The notes under the pieces are model-generated. The model saw only the letters and a program-made list of their open reading frames with translations. It searched no databases and was not told the origin of the DNA. Positions 36,834 to 46,104 of a stretch of DNA of 64,000 nucleotides are shown piece by piece; position 1 is the first letter of the stretch; every line of letters begins with the position of its first letter. This stretch comes from Pygmaiobacter massiliensis. Its GTDB lineage: Bacteria > Bacillota > Clostridia > Oscillospirales > Ruminococcaceae. Position numbers and translations under genes: made by a program. The stretch spans positions 1 to 64,000 of the forward strand of contig JALFTI010000010.1 in the NCBI GenBank assembly GCA_022778585.1. Direction: 5' to 3'.

Positions 36834-37043
36834 TCAATCATCCCATTGTGAAAGGTCAAACACTTCTTCTATGCTTTTGCCAAAATAGCGCGCAATTTTG
36901 TACGCAAGGGGAAGGCTGGCAACATAGCGCTCATTTTCCAGGCTGATAATGGTCTGCCTGCTAACTCCCACAGCGCTGGCCAGCTCTTCCTGGCTGACCT
37001 GCCGCGCGCGGCGCAGCTGTTTTATTTGGGTTTTCGTGCGCAT
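36834..37043 (-). CDS. Small XRE-family transcriptional regulator
   Basis: A 69-residue protein that is almost only a Cro/C1-type helix-turn-helix (QIKQLRRARQVSQEELASAV, GVSRQTIISLENERY, LPLAYKIARYFGKSIEEVF). This type usually represses its own operon with a membrane protein. The GGAGGG is only one base before the ATG at 37043, closer than normal, so translation may be weak. The promoter upstream overlaps two perfect palindromes that are probable binding sites. The downstream partner gene is broken. Confidence 0.88.
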   Translation of the reverse strand: MRTKTQIKQLRRARQVSQEELASAVGVSRQTIISLENERYVASLPLAYKIARYFGKSIEEVFDLSQWDD

Positions 37044-37061
37044 CCCTCCGTTCCTGTAAAA

Positions 37062-37123
37062 GTAAAGTTAACTTTACATGTAAATTTTATCAGCCATTCT
37101 GTAAAATGTCAAGCATGTTTTAC
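37062..37123 (-). promoter_or_regulatory. Promoter and operators of the XRE operon
   Basis: Minus strand: TTGACA (37107-37112), 17 bases, TAAAAT (37084-37089). Two overlapping perfect palindromes follow, TTTACATGTAAA (37073-37084) and GTAAAGTTAACTTTAC (37062-37077), at the start of transcription. A weaker GTAAAA/TTTTAC pair (37101-37123) surrounds the -35. Confidence 0.75.
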
Positions 37124-37317
37124 ATTTTTAAAGGTAAATTCTTTGGGGCAAATAAAGCGCATCTATCAAAAAATATCTGTGTAAAGTTTTTTGCCTTATA
37201 TTAAAACAGCCGGCCAATGGGCCGCAAAGTGCGGGGGAAGGGGAACGCAGTCTTTATCCTTTGCGTATCTATTTTTGGGGTCATATGGTTGTTTTTTTGC
37301 GCACTGTCAAAATAGGA

Positions 37318-37346
37318 TGGACAAACCGCAGCCTGGGTGGTATACT
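37318..37346 (+). promoter_or_regulatory. Promoter of the THF riboswitch-folT transcript
   Basis: TGGACA (37318-37323), 17 bases, TATACT (37341-37346), with TGG before the -10 (extended -10). Confidence 0.75.
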
Positions 37347-37350
37347 GAAA

Positions 37351-37455
37351 GGGTCAGAGTAGGGCCCAGTGCGTAAAGTGCCGGCAGGACGGGGAGTTGC
37401 CAGCCGGACGAAAAGCAGATTGCTTGCGGTACAGGGTCCGCATCCCGCTGTACCG
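37351..37455 (+). promoter_or_regulatory. Tetrahydrofolate (THF) riboswitch
   Basis: Recognised from the ordered core GAGTAGG (37358), GCGTAAAGTGCC (37371), GGACGGGG (37387), CCGGACGAA (37404), GCGGT (37426) and CCGCATCCCGCT (37438). The next gene is a predicted folate transporter. An 8-base-pair stem CGGTACAG/CTGTACCG (37427-37434 with 37448-37455) overlaps the aptamer's 3' part and may be the competing fold. Further small hairpins (GCACC/GGTGC, CGGT/ACCG) lie before the ribosome binding site. No long T-run is seen, so control of translation is more likely than termination. Confidence 0.85.
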
Positions 37456-37541
37456 ATATCCCCCGGCTGCCCGGCCGGTGAAAAAAGCACCCTTTGGTGC
37501 GTCGGTACGACCGATGCATAAAGAAAGGAGTGCTTATTTTT

Positions 37542-38180
37542 ATGCAGAAAAAAAGACAGTTGTCCTATGCGTCCCCCTTCAGCCGCGGTTACTGGCAGCA
37601 GGCCGCAGCCGAGGCGAAAAATGTGCAAACCTTGGCGCTTGCAGCCATTTTTGTGGCGCTGCGCATGGTGTTGTCCAATTTTTATATCCCCCTGGGGGAC
37701 AACTTAAATGTTTTTTTCAGTTTTTTGGTCAGTTCCCTGGGCGGCGCCATTTATGGGCCGGTTGTGGGGCTTTTAACCGGTTTTTGTACGGATATTTTGG
37801 GCTATTTTCTCCACCCGGTGGGGGGCTTTTTCCCGGGCTATACCCTGAATACCATGCTGGGTGCCGCACTGTATGCCGTATTCTTGTACCGGCGGCCTAT
37901 CTCCTTTTTCCGTCTGCTGGGCTGCAAATTGACAGTAAACCTGGGGGTCAATGTGCTTTTGGGTTCTGTGTGGAGCGCTGTGCTTTACAGCAAAGGGTAT
38001 TATTACTATCTGCTTCGCGGCCTTGCCAAAAACCTGCTGCTTTGGCCGGTGGAAACGGTGCTGCTTTTCCTTTTTTTGCGGGCCATTTTGCCGCAAACCC
38101 ATCGCCTTGGGCTAACCGTACAAAAAACCGTTACCTTTCTACCGGCAGGCTTTGGCTTTCGGGCCGGCCAGCAGCAGTAA
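37542..38180 (+). CDS. folT: Folate ECF transporter, substrate-binding (S) component
   Basis: Membrane protein that captures folate for an energy-coupling-factor transporter. The 212 residues have about six hydrophobic segments. The FolT-like segments are LALAAIFVALRMVLSNFYIPLG, NLNVFFSFLVSSLGGAIYGPVVGLLTGFCTDILGY and PGYTLNTMLGAALYAV. The shared ECF ATPases and T component are not in the window, as is usual for group II systems. The ATG at 37542 lies 11 bases after AAAGGAG; an in-frame GTG at 37530 overlaps that site. The THF riboswitch upstream supports the folate assignment. Confidence 0.9.
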   Translation: MQKKRQLSYASPFSRGYWQQAAAEAKNVQTLALAAIFVALRMVLSNFYIPLGDNLNVFFSFLVSSLGGAIYGPVVGLLTGFCTDILGYFLHPVGGFFPGYTLNTMLGAALYAVFLYRRPISFFRLLGCKLTVNLGVNVLLGSVWSAVLYSKGYYYYLLRGLAKNLLLWPVETVLLFLFLRAILPQTHRLGLTVQKTVTFLPAGFGFRAGQQQ

Positions 38181-38241
38181 ACGGTTTGTTTTATAGCTTT
38201 TTGGCAAAAATTTATCTTTTCTTCCAAAGGTCCTCGCTATC

Positions 38242-38278
38242 CCCGGCGGGGGCTTTTGCTTTTTTGCCGGGCATTTTT
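38242..38278 (+). terminator. Probable terminator after folT
   Basis: CCCGGC (38242-38247) pairs with GCCGGG (38266-38271), followed by CATTTTT. The rest of 38181-38537 has no gene. Confidence 0.6.
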
Positions 38279-38537
38279 AAGCACATCTAAATTTAAAAAA
38301 GTTTTTCGGCAATACCAAAAGCACACATTATGTTGGCAGCCCCCAATTTATAGCCAATACTTTGGCTTGTATCGGCAATATCCTAATTATTTTTTCAAAA
38401 AAGGAAAGCTGTTCCATTTTAAAAATAGTGCAGCTTCAAGCGGAATATGGAAATTTCTGTTACCCTTTCAAAAACATTCGAACCCATGACAGCAGCCGGA
38501 AATGCAACAAAAAAACAACCAGCTGTTGTAAAAATGC

Positions 38538-38566
38538 TTGCCAATCCTTTTAAAACGGGGTACAAT
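38538..38566 (+). promoter_or_regulatory. Predicted promoter of uvrB-uvrA
   Basis: TTGCCA (38538-38543), 17 bases, TACAAT (38561-38566). No LexA box of the Bacillus type (GAAC-N4-GTTC) was found near it: the GAAC at 38479 has no partner. Confidence 0.65.
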
Positions 38567-38635
38567 AAACAGGTGTATTGGGTGCAAAACTGTTTTGTAC
38601 CGGGCATTCGCTTTTGTAAGCAAAAGGAGCAGCCA

Positions 38636-40603
38636 ATGAGCGAAGAATATATCAACCAGTTCCATCTGGTGGCGCCCTATCAGCCCACCGGGGATCAGCC
38701 GCAGGCCATTGCAAAATTGACCGATGGCCTTTTAAAGGGCTATAAAGGCCAGACCATGCTGGGGGTTACCGGTTCGGGCAAAACCTTCACCATGGCCAAT
38801 ATCATTCAAAATGTAAACCGGCCAACCCTGGTATTGGCCCACAATAAAACCCTTGCCGCGCAGCTTTGTGCTGAATTTAAGGCTTTTTTTCCGGACAACG
38901 AAGTCTGCCTGTTCATCAGCTATTACGACTATTACCAGCCGGAAGCCTATATTCCCAGCACTGACACCTATATTGAAAAGGACTCCGCCATCAACGATGA
39001 GATCGACCGGCTGCGCCACGAAGCCACCGCGGCCTTGTCAGAACGGCGGGATGTGATCATCGTGGCCAGTGTTTCCTGCATCTATTCGCTGGGCGACCCC
39101 ATCGATTATCGCAGTATGGTCATCAGCCTGCGGCCAGGCATGGCCATCTCGCGGGATCAGCTTTTAAAACGCCTGGTGGATCTGCAGTACGAGCGCAATG
39201 ATGTGAACTTTACCCGCAATAAGTTCCGGGTGCGGGGCGATATTGTAGAGGTCAACCTGGCCTATTCGGACAATGTGGCCATCCGCATTGAATTTTTTGG
39301 AGATGAAATCGACCGCATCAGCGAAATCAATACGGTTACCGGCCAGCGGCGGGCCACCATTAAGCATGTGGCAATTTTCCCGGCCAGCCATTATATTGTG
39401 CCAAGGGAAAAAATGAAGCTTGCCATTGAAAATATTCGCCAGGAAATGGAACAGCAGGTGCGCCTTTTTACCGAACAGGGCAAGCTGATTGAAGCGCAGC
39501 GGATTGCCCAGCGTACCAATTACGATATGGAAATGCTGCAGGAGGTAGGCATCTGCAAGGGCATTGAAAACTATTCCCGCGTGCTTTCCGGCCGGGCGCC
39601 GGGCAGCATGCCCTGTACGCTTTTGGACTATTTCCCGGACGATTTTCTTTTGTTTGTGGACGAAAGCCATGTTATGCTGCCCCAGCTGCGCGCTATGCTG
39701 GCGGGGGACCGGGCCCGCAAACAAAGCCTGGTGGATTATGGCTTCCGCCTGCCTTCCGCATTTGACAACCGCCCGCTTTCGTTTGAAGAGTTTTCCTCCA
39801 AGGTCAATCAGGTGATATTTGTAAGCGCAACCCCGGGCGAATACGAGCGTACCCATTCGGTCCAGCGGGCCGAACAGGTCATTCGGCCCACCGGCCTTTT
39901 GGATCCTTCCATTACCGTAAAGCCGGTGGAAGGGCAGATCGAGGACCTTTTGGGCGAAATCAACGCCCGGGTGGAGAAGGGCCAGCGCACCCTGGTCACC
40001 ACCCTTACCAAAAAGATGGCCGAAGACCTGACCGATTATCTGTTCGACCAGGGGGTAAAGGTCAAATATATGCACCACGAGGTGGAAAGCGAAGAGCGGC
40101 AGGCTCTTTTGCGGGACCTGCGCACCGGTGCCATTGATGTGCTGGTTGGCATTAACCTTTTGCGGGAAGGACTGGATCTGCCGGAAGTATCCCTTGTTGC
40201 TATTTTGGATGCCGACAAGGAGGGCTTTTTGCGCAGCGAAACCAGCCTGATCCAGACCATTGGCCGGGCGGCGCGCAACGCCGAAGGACATGTAATTATG
40301 TATGCCGATACCGTAACCCCCAGTATGGAACGGGCTATTTTGGAAACGGACCGCCGCCGCGGTATTCAGCAGGCCTATAACCAGGCCCATGGCATTGTGC
40401 CCACCACCATTCATAAGGAGATTCGCGAGCCGATTCGCATCTCCACCGAGGAGGACGAACGGCCGGCCAAGCAGCTGAGCCGGGCCGAGCGGGAAAAGCT
40501 GATTGGCAAACTAACGCGGGAGATGAAGCAGGCCGCCGAAATACTGGATTTCGAGCATGCCGCCTATCTGCGTGATAAAATTGAAAAACTGAGAAAGGGA
40601 TAA
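38636..40603 (+). CDS. uvrB: Excinuclease ABC subunit B
   Basis: Damage-verifying helicase-like subunit of nucleotide excision repair. The 655-residue protein has Walker A GVTGSGKT (about residues 40-47) and the beta-hairpin region [21 protein letters not shown]. Further on are DESHV (Walker B), the helicase motif QTIGRAARN and the C-terminal UVR domain [22 protein letters not shown], which binds UvrC. The ATG at 38636 follows AAAAGGAG; the open frame extending to 38447 is upstream of this site and contains the promoter. uvrA follows after 4 bases. Confidence 0.98.
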   Translation: MSEEYINQFHLVAPYQPTGDQPQAIAKLTDGLLKGYKGQTMLGVTGSGKTFTMANIIQNVNRPTLVLAHNKTLAAQLCAEFKAFFPDNEVCLFISYYDYYQPEAYIPSTDTYIEKDSAINDEIDRLRHEATAALSERRDVIIVASVSCIYSLGDPIDYRSMVISLRPGMAISRDQLLKRLVDLQYERNDVNFTRNKFRVRGDIVEVNLAYSDNVAIRIEFFGDEIDRISEINTVTGQRRATIKHVAIFPASHYIVPREKMKLAIENIRQEMEQQVRLFTEQGKLIEAQRIAQRTNYDMEMLQEVGICKGIENYSRVLSGRAPGSMPCTLLDYFPDDFLLFVDESHVMLPQLRAMLAGDRARKQSLVDYGFRLPSAFDNRPLSFEEFSSKVNQVIFVSATPGEYERTHSVQRAEQVIRPTGLLDPSITVKPVEGQIEDLLGEINARVEKGQRTLVTTLTKKMAEDLTDYLFDQGVKVKYMHHEVESEERQALLRDLRTGAIDVLVGINLLREGLDLPEVSLVAILDADKEGFLRSETSLIQTIGRAARNAEGHVIMYADTVTPSMERAILETDRRRGIQQAYNQAHGIVPTTIHKEIREPIRISTEEDERPAKQLSRAEREKLIGKLTREMKQAAEILDFEHAAYLRDKIEKLRKG

Positions 40604-40607
40604 CGCT

Positions 40608-43457
40608 TTGAAGAAAGAACGACAGGACCACATAGTAATAAAAGGGGCGCGGGAGCATAACCTGAAAAACATCGATGTAACTTTGCCCCGCGACAAGCTT
40701 ATTGTTATGACAGGCCTTTCCGGCAGCGGCAAGTCCAGCCTGGCCTTTGACACGCTGTATGCGGACGGTCAGCGCCGGTATATGGAAAGTTTATCCAGCT
40801 ATGCCCGCATGTTTTTGGGGCAGATGGAAAAGCCGGATGTGGACTCTATTGAAGGGCTTTCGCCGGCCATCTCCATCGATCAAAAAACCACCAGCCGCAA
40901 CCCGCGTTCCACGGTGGGTACCGTCACCGAAATTTATGATTATCTGCGGCTTTTGTATGCCCATATTGGCATTCCGCACTGCCCGGTGTGCGGGCGGGAG
41001 ATTCGCCAGCAAACGGTAGACCAGATGGTGCAGGCCATTATGAAACTGCCGGAGGGAACCCGTTTTCAGGTGCTGGCTCCGGTGGTGCGGGGGCGCAAGG
41101 GCACCCACGCCAAAGAGTTTGAAGCCGCAGCCCGTTCCGGCTTTGCCCGGGTTCGGGTGGACGGTAACCTCTATGACCTGGATGAAGAGATCACACTGGA
41201 CAAAAACCGCAAACACACCGTCGAAATTGTGGTGGATCGACTGGTTATCCGGCCGGATATCCGTACCCGCCTGGCCGATTCGCTGGAAACCGCCATTGAA
41301 CTGACCGGCAGCCTGGTTACCATCGATGTGGTAGGCGGCAGCGAAATGCAGTTTTCCCAAAGCTACGCCTGCCCGGAACACGGCGTTTCAGTGGAAGAGT
41401 TGACCCCCCGCATGTTCAGCTTCAATAACCCCCTGGGCGCCTGCGAAAAATGTACCGGCCTGGGTACCTTTATGCGGGTGGATCCGGAACTGGTGCTGCC
41501 CAACAAAAAGCTCAGCATCCGCCAGGGGGCGGTCAAGGCCAGCGGCTGGTACTACGCGCCCGATTCGGTCAGCGAAATGTACTACACTGCACTTGGCAAG
41601 CGTTACGGCTTTACACTGGATACTCCCATCCGGGAAATGCCCGCCGAAGCGGTCGACGCGCTGCTGTATGGTACCAAGGGGGAAAAACTGGAACTGCACA
41701 GGGAAAGCGAGCGCGGTTCCAGCAAGTATTACGCCGACTTTGAAGGGATTGTAAACAACCTGGAACGGCGTTTTAGAGAGACCAACAGCGAGTGGATGAA
41801 GGAGGAAATTGCCGGGTATATGAACGGGGTGGATTGCCCCACATGCCATGGCAGCCGCTTAAAACCCACCATTTTGGCCGTTACGGTGGGGGGCATCAAT
41901 ATTACCGATTTTACCAGAATGTCGGTTCGGGACGAAATTGCATTTCTGGATAACCTGCAGCTGACCGAGCAGGAACACAAAATTGCCGATATGGTTTTAA
42001 AGGAGGTCCGTTCCCGGCTTACCTTTTTGCAGAGCGTAGGGCTTGAATATTTAACCCTGTTCCGCAATGCGCAGACTCTTTCCGGCGGTGAAAGCCAGCG
42101 CATCCGCCTGGCGACTCAAATCGGCTCTTCGCTGATGGGGGTTTTGTATATTTTGGATGAACCCTCCATTGGCCTGCACCAGCGGGATAATGACAAATTG
42201 ATTGCCACCATGCGCCGTTTGCGGGATTTGGGCAATACTCTGGTAGTGGTGGAACACGACGAGGATACCATTCGCGCTGCCGACTATGTGGTAGATATTG
42301 GGCCCGGGGCCGGTGTGCACGGTGGAGAATTGGTGGCGGCAGGCAGTATACAGGACATTATGGACCAGCCGCGCTCCATCACCGGCCAATACCTTTCGGG
42401 CAAAAAGAAAATTTTAGTACCCGAACACCGGCGCACCGGCAATGGTCACCAGCTTGTTGTGCGCGGCGCTTCGGAAAATAACCTGAAAAATATTGATGTA
42501 GCCTTTCCGCTTGGGACCATGACCTGCGTTACCGGTGTTTCGGGTAGCGGCAAGTCCAGCCTGGTGAACGAAATTTTGTATAAAAAGCTGGCGGCGGAAC
42601 TAAACGGCGCCAAGTTGCGGCCGGGGCACTTTGCCGAACTGGAAGGGCTGGAATATGTGGATAAGGTCATCGGTATCGACCAGTCGCCCATTGGGCGGAC
42701 ACCCCGCTCCAACCCGGCCACCTACACCGGTGTTTTTTCCGATATTCGCACCCTGTTCAGTCAAACGCAGGACGCTAAAATGCGCGGCTATGGCCCGGGA
42801 AGATTTTCCTTCAATGTAAAAGGCGGCCGGTGCGAAGCATGTGAAGGGGACGGCATTCTGCAGATTGAAATGCACTTTTTGCCGGACATTTATGTGCCCT
42901 GTGAGGTGTGTAAGGGTAAGCGCTACAATCGGGAGACCCTGGAGGTTCGCTATAAGGACAAAACCATTGCAGATGTTTTGGACATGACGGTGGAAGAGGC
43001 GATGGCTTTCTTTGAGCCCATCCCCAAGATCTACCGCAAAATTAAAACCTTATATGATGTGGGCCTTGGATATATTACACTGGGGCAGAGCGCCACCACC
43101 CTTTCGGGCGGTGAAGCGCAGCGGGTTAAGCTGGCGCTGGAACTTTCCAAGCGGGAGACCGGCCAAACGGTGTATATTCTGGACGAGCCCACCACCGGCC
43201 TGCATGTGGCGGATGTGCACAAATTGATCGAGGTTCTGCAAAAGCTGGTGGATGGCGGAAACACCGTTATTGTGATCGAGCATAATCTGGATATTATTAA
43301 GGTCAGCGATTATTTGATAGACCTTGGCCCAGAAGGGGGAGAGGGCGGCGGTACTATTGTAGTGACCGGCACGCCCGAACAGGTGGCAAACTGCCCCCAA
43401 AGCTATACCGGCCGATATTTGGCGCCGTTGCTTTTGCGGGATAAAGCCAAAAAGTAA
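40608..43457 (+). CDS. uvrA: Excinuclease ABC subunit A
   Basis: Damage-recognition ATPase of nucleotide excision repair. The 949-residue protein has two ABC modules: Walker [10 protein letters not shown] and GVSGSGKSS, signatures [13 protein letters not shown] and [13 protein letters not shown]. It has zinc modules with [18 protein letters not shown] and [19 protein letters not shown] followed by [10 protein letters not shown]. The start is TTG at 40608, about 8 bases after GAGAAAGGGA; no ATG fits. Partner of uvrB in the same operon. UvrC is not in the window. Confidence 0.98.
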   Translation: MKKERQDHIVIKGAREHNLKNIDVTLPRDKLIVMTGLSGSGKSSLAFDTLYADGQRRYMESLSSYARMFLGQMEKPDVDSIEGLSPAISIDQKTTSRNPRSTVGTVTEIYDYLRLLYAHIGIPHCPVCGREIRQQTVDQMVQAIMKLPEGTRFQVLAPVVRGRKGTHAKEFEAAARSGFARVRVDGNLYDLDEEITLDKNRKHTVEIVVDRLVIRPDIRTRLADSLETAIELTGSLVTIDVVGGSEMQFSQSYACPEHGVSVEELTPRMFSFNNPLGACEKCTGLGTFMRVDPELVLPNKKLSIRQGAVKASGWYYAPDSVSEMYYTALGKRYGFTLDTPIREMPAEAVDALLYGTKGEKLELHRESERGSSKYYADFEGIVNNLERRFRETNSEWMKEEIAGYMNGVDCPTCHGSRLKPTILAVTVGGINITDFTRMSVRDEIAFLDNLQLTEQEHKIADMVLKEVRSRLTFLQSVGLEYLTLFRNAQTLSGGESQRIRLATQIGSSLMGVLYILDEPSIGLHQRDNDKLIATMRRLRDLGNTLVVVEHDEDTIRAADYVVDIGPGAGVHGGELVAAGSIQDIMDQPRSITGQYLSGKKKILVPEHRRTGNGHQLVVRGASENNLKNIDVAFPLGTMTCVTGVSGSGKSSLVNEILYKKLAAELNGAKLRPGHFAELEGLEYVDKVIGIDQSPIGRTPRSNPATYTGVFSDIRTLFSQTQDAKMRGYGPGRFSFNVKGGRCEACEGDGILQIEMHFLPDIYVPCEVCKGKRYNRETLEVRYKDKTIADVLDMTVEEAMAFFEPIPKIYRKIKTLYDVGLGYITLGQSATTLSGGEAQRVKLALELSKRETGQTVYILDEPTTGLHVADVHKLIEVLQKLVDGGNTVIVIEHNLDIIKVSDYLIDLGPEGGEGGGTIVVTGTPEQVANCPQSYTGRYLAPLLLRDKAKK

Positions 43458-43469
43458 ACAGGTAAAATA

Positions 43470-43512
43470 AAAAAACAGGGGTTTTGGCTTTTGGGCAGGA
43501 CCCCTGTTTTTC
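43470..43512 (+). terminator. Terminator of the uvrBA operon
   Basis: AAAAACAGGGGT and ACCCCTGTTTTT pair around a loop of about 17 bases, with T-run. Confidence 0.85.
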
Positions 43513-43574
43513 TGCCTAAAATATAGCCGCCCCAGCCGTAAAAGAAAAAAACGAGCCAAACGGCTTTTTCAGGA

Positions 43575-43603
43575 TTGCCCCGGCACAGCCTGACTGGTAT
43601 ACT
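43575..43603 (+). promoter_or_regulatory. Extended -10 promoter of the 43648 small gene
   Basis: TTGCCC (43575-43580), 17 bases, TATACT (43598-43603) preceded by TGG. Confidence 0.65.
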
Positions 43604-43647
43604 AAAATGAAAGAAGGTGGCCGTGAAAGCGGGGAAAGGGGCCCAAC

Positions 43648-43896
43648 ATGAAAAAACTTATCCAACTGGCAGATTGTTATATGCAAAAATCCGATTGGAA
43701 GATTCTGGTACTTTTAAAAAGCTGCTTATTTACTTTGGGCCTGCTTTTGGGCATGCAGCTGCCTCAGCGTTTTAAAAAGCCGCTTGCAAAACCTTGTGCT
43801 GTGGTGTTTGCGGCAAGCTGGTTTTTATTGATGTCCAAACTGTTTTGTCTGCTGTTTGAAAGCTTTTCGCAAAAAGATATGCCCGAGCAACAGTAA
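43648..43896 (+). CDS. Small membrane protein (relatives labelled 'permease of phosphate ABC transporter')
   Basis: An 82-residue protein with one or two hydrophobic segments: LVLLKSCLFTLGLLLGMQL (about 20-40) and AVVFAASWFLLMSKLFCLLF (about 50-72). The pattern MKKLIQLADCYMQKSDWK followed by LLLGMQLPQRFKKP is typical of a widespread clostridial small-protein family. The 'permease of phosphate ABC transporter' label carried by this family is not supported by its size. The ATG at 43648 follows GAAAGGGG and it has its own promoter. Function unknown. Confidence 0.75.
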   Translation: MKKLIQLADCYMQKSDWKILVLLKSCLFTLGLLLGMQLPQRFKKPLAKPCAVVFAASWFLLMSKLFCLLFESFSQKDMPEQQ

Positions 43897-44244
43897 GGGT
43901 TCCCAAGCCGTATCCTAAACGCTAATTTTTATAAAAAACAATCGGGCTTATGGGCCGGCCCATCGAGAACGGGAAGAGTATTACCTGCCATTTTGTCAGT
44001 GGCTTTTCCATTACCCCAAAGGGGAATGCAGTGGCAGATACCATATCCATAATAATGGCAATTTTAGCCCTGTTTAGCCTTACAAAATAAAATGTTTTTT
44101 GTAAAAATTTTGTCCGAAAAGAAAAAGCAGGCACCAACCGGTGCCTGCTTTCTGTATGCATTTTAAGTGCTGGAAGAAGGTTGTTTTTTTACGCGTTAAG
44201 ACCAGACCAACAAAAAACATGGCCAGGTAAGCGGCAAAATATTC
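43897..44244. other. Gap with no gene
   Basis: Only the terminator at 44122-44153 is seen. A 79-codon minus-strand frame has no ribosome binding site or family resemblance. Confidence 0.6.
44122..44153 (-). terminator. Terminator of the glyoxalase-family gene
   Basis: AAAGCAGGCACC and GGTGCCTGCTTT pair around AACC; on the minus strand TTTTTCTTTT follows. Confidence 0.85.
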
Positions 44245-44604
44245 TTAACGCTGGGGAACAATTTCAATCCAATACCCATCCGGGTCGGCAATAAAGTAAA
44301 TACCCATAGCCGGGTTTTCAAAACAAATGCAGCCCATTTTTTTGTGCTTTTCGTGCAGCGCATCGTATTGGTCGGTCACAAAGGCCAGGTGAAATTCACA
44401 CTCACCCAGGTCATAGGGCTTTTTGCGGTCGGCTAGCCAGGTCAACTCCAGCGTAAACTGGCCAAACTCATCTCCCAGGTATACCAGTGTAAATCCATCA
44501 CCCTGTTTGCGGCGTACCTCTTTCAGCCCTAAGGCTTCACTGTAAAAAGCAAGGCTGCGCTCCAAATCTAAAATGTTAAAATTAAAATGGTCGAATTTAA
44601 GCAT
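44245..44604 (-). CDS. VOC/glyoxalase I family protein
   Basis: A 119-residue protein of the vicinal-oxygen-chelate fold with two beta-alpha-beta-beta-beta units. Putative metal ligands are His6 (KFDHFNF), Glu in FTLELTW, His in CEFHLAFV and Glu in GYWIEIV, matching the H-E-H-E pattern of lactoylglutathione lyase-like enzymes. The DPDGYWIEIV ending is typical of glyoxalase I. The start at 44604 follows AAAGGAGG. As Clostridia rarely use glutathione, the true thiol or substrate is open. Monocistronic. Confidence 0.88.
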   Translation of the reverse strand: MLKFDHFNFNILDLERSLAFYSEALGLKEVRRKQGDGFTLVYLGDEFGQFTLELTWLADRKKPYDLGECEFHLAFVTDQYDALHEKHKKMGCICFENPAMGIYFIADPDGYWIEIVPQR

Positions 44605-44727
44605 TGTTTCCTCCTTTTACAAAATGGTGCATGCGAACAAGCTGCCAAATTATAAGCGTGCAGTGCAGGCTTGCATTTTCTGGGTTAAAACAGGCGGCTT
44701 TCCACCGTACAAAAACCACTTTGCAAG

Positions 44728-44762
44728 TATTATACCATTTTGGCAATAAATATGGTATAATA
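44728..44762. repeat. Inverted repeat with two facing extended -10 elements
   Basis: TATTATACCAT (44728-44738) and ATGGTATAATA (44752-44762) are perfect inverted copies 13 bases apart. Each contains TGGTATAAT, one on each strand. The minus-strand copy is a likely promoter for the glyoxalase-family gene. The plus-strand copy and its flank reappear at 62893. Confidence 0.65.
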
Positions 44763-44880
44763 ACCGCACAGTAGCTGTTCTTTTTTATTTTGTGCCATAC
44801 CTTTCCTGCTTTGCACATCAGCTTGATTTTGCGCTTACTTATGCTGTTTCAATGTTGTTATAACTTTTGGGGTATCACCG

Positions 44881-44909
44881 TTGATGTCATTGTTATAGTG
44901 TAATAAAAT
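44881..44909 (+). promoter_or_regulatory. Predicted plsC promoter
   Basis: TTGATG (44881-44886), 17 bases, TAAAAT (44904-44909). The spacer contains TGTTATAGTGTA, which also occurs in the spacer of the promoter at 62875. Confidence 0.55.
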
Positions 44910-45123
44910 AGTTGCAACATTTACGCTCATACTGGCGGGTTTTGTCTGTTGTAAGGCAAAAACTTTACACAAGGCTTTCATTTCGTTTTGGCTGAAAGCT
45001 GCGCCGGTGCAAGGCTGCTAAGCGCGCTTTGGTTTTAATACCCGGTACAAAATTTTGGCCGGCCAGTTGCAAAAAAGAAAAATATGGTCCGGGCGTTTGT
45101 CCGGCAGATCGTGAGGATAAAAA

Positions 45124-45867
45124 ATGGTTCGCACCGTTATCTGGTTTTGTTATTTTTGGCTGTATCTTTTTTTCGTCCAGCCTGTATATGCAAAGGTGTG
45201 CCGATTGGCTAAAAACGGGGAACAGCAAGCTCATGATGAGCTGACCGGTCGTATGGTGGGGCGATGGGCTCGACGGCTTTTGAGCCTGGCCGGGGCAAAG
45301 GTTACCGTAGAAGGGCTTGAAAAACTGCCCGAAGGACCGGCTGTTTATGTGTGTAACCATTTAAGTTATTTTGATATTCCAGTTATTTTGGGCTACCTTG
45401 GCCAGAATCCCAAGCCCATTTTGGCAAAAAAACAGCTGGCATCGCTGCCTTTTATCCGCGGCTGGATGGAACAGCTGCATTGCGTATTTATCGAACGGGA
45501 AAATATGCGCGCTTCGGTGGCAGCTTTAAATGAGGCGGCCGCCTGGGTGGCAAAAGGGTATTCCATGGTGGTATTCCCCGAAGGCACCCGCAGCAAAACC
45601 GGAAAAATAGCCGAATTTAAAGCAGGCGCCTATAAAATTGCACAAAAAAATAAGGTCCCGGTCGTTCCGCTCTGCCTGGTGGGTACCGACCATATTATGC
45701 AGCCGGGCAGTTTGCGCATCCACCCGGGCAAAGTACACCTTTCGGTGCTGGACCCCATTTGTACCGAAGGGTTTACAAAAGAAGAGTGGCGTGCACTTGC
45801 AGCCAATACACAGGCCCTGGTGGAACAGGAGCAGCAGAGAATTTTGGCTACACAGCAGACGGTTTAA
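45124..45867 (+). CDS. plsC: 1-acyl-sn-glycerol-3-phosphate acyltransferase
   Basis: Adds the second acyl chain to make phosphatidic acid for membrane lipids. The 247-residue protein has an N-terminal membrane segment (TVIWFCYFWLYLFFV), then the acyltransferase motifs: NHLSYFD (HX4D, about residues 79-85), the FIERENMRAS block, the FPEGTRSKTG substrate motif and VVPLCLVGT. The ATG at 45124 follows GTGAGGA. It is monocistronic; no clear terminator was seen. Confidence 0.93.
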   Translation: MVRTVIWFCYFWLYLFFVQPVYAKVCRLAKNGEQQAHDELTGRMVGRWARRLLSLAGAKVTVEGLEKLPEGPAVYVCNHLSYFDIPVILGYLGQNPKPILAKKQLASLPFIRGWMEQLHCVFIERENMRASVAALNEAAAWVAKGYSMVVFPEGTRSKTGKIAEFKAGAYKIAQKNKVPVVPLCLVGTDHIMQPGSLRIHPGKVHLSVLDPICTEGFTKEEWRALAANTQALVEQEQQRILATQQTV

Positions 45868-45973
45868 ATAATGTAGATATTGCGGCTTTGTTTTTTGGCG
45901 TTTGCTTTTTTGAAAACTGTTTGGCTGCCCAAAGCTCGATTTCGCCATTTTTTGCCTTTAATGGGTTAAAAAA

Positions 45974-46002
45974 TTGACAAATTGCCTTTTTTTCTGTATA
46001 AT
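45974..46002 (+). promoter_or_regulatory. Perfect consensus sigma-A promoter
   Basis: TTGACA (45974-45979), 17 bases, TATAAT (45997-46002). It should be very strong and serves the small membrane protein gene at 46105. Confidence 0.85.
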
Positions 46003-46104
46003 GAAAATTCCGTTCGGCGGACTGTGCAAATATCGCTTCAGTAAGCCGAATTCCAAGCAAGCGGGCTATTGGTTTTTTGCCCGTCCGGAAAGGAGGATCT
46101 GGCG

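Larger units (their letters stand above)
44605..45123. other. AT-rich gap with divergent promoter elements
   Basis: No gene is supported. It holds the inverted pair of extended -10 elements at 44728-44762 and the probable plsC promoter at 44881-44909. Confidence 0.6.

Noticed and set aside
38447-38635. 63-residue N-terminal extension of UvrB
   Set aside because: The extension contains the predicted promoter and precedes the AAAAGGAG site; UvrB normally starts with the residues found at 38636.
44597-44818. Minus-strand 73-codon frame overlapping the glyoxalase-family gene's control region
   Set aside because: Contains the dyad and promoter elements and has no ribosome binding site.
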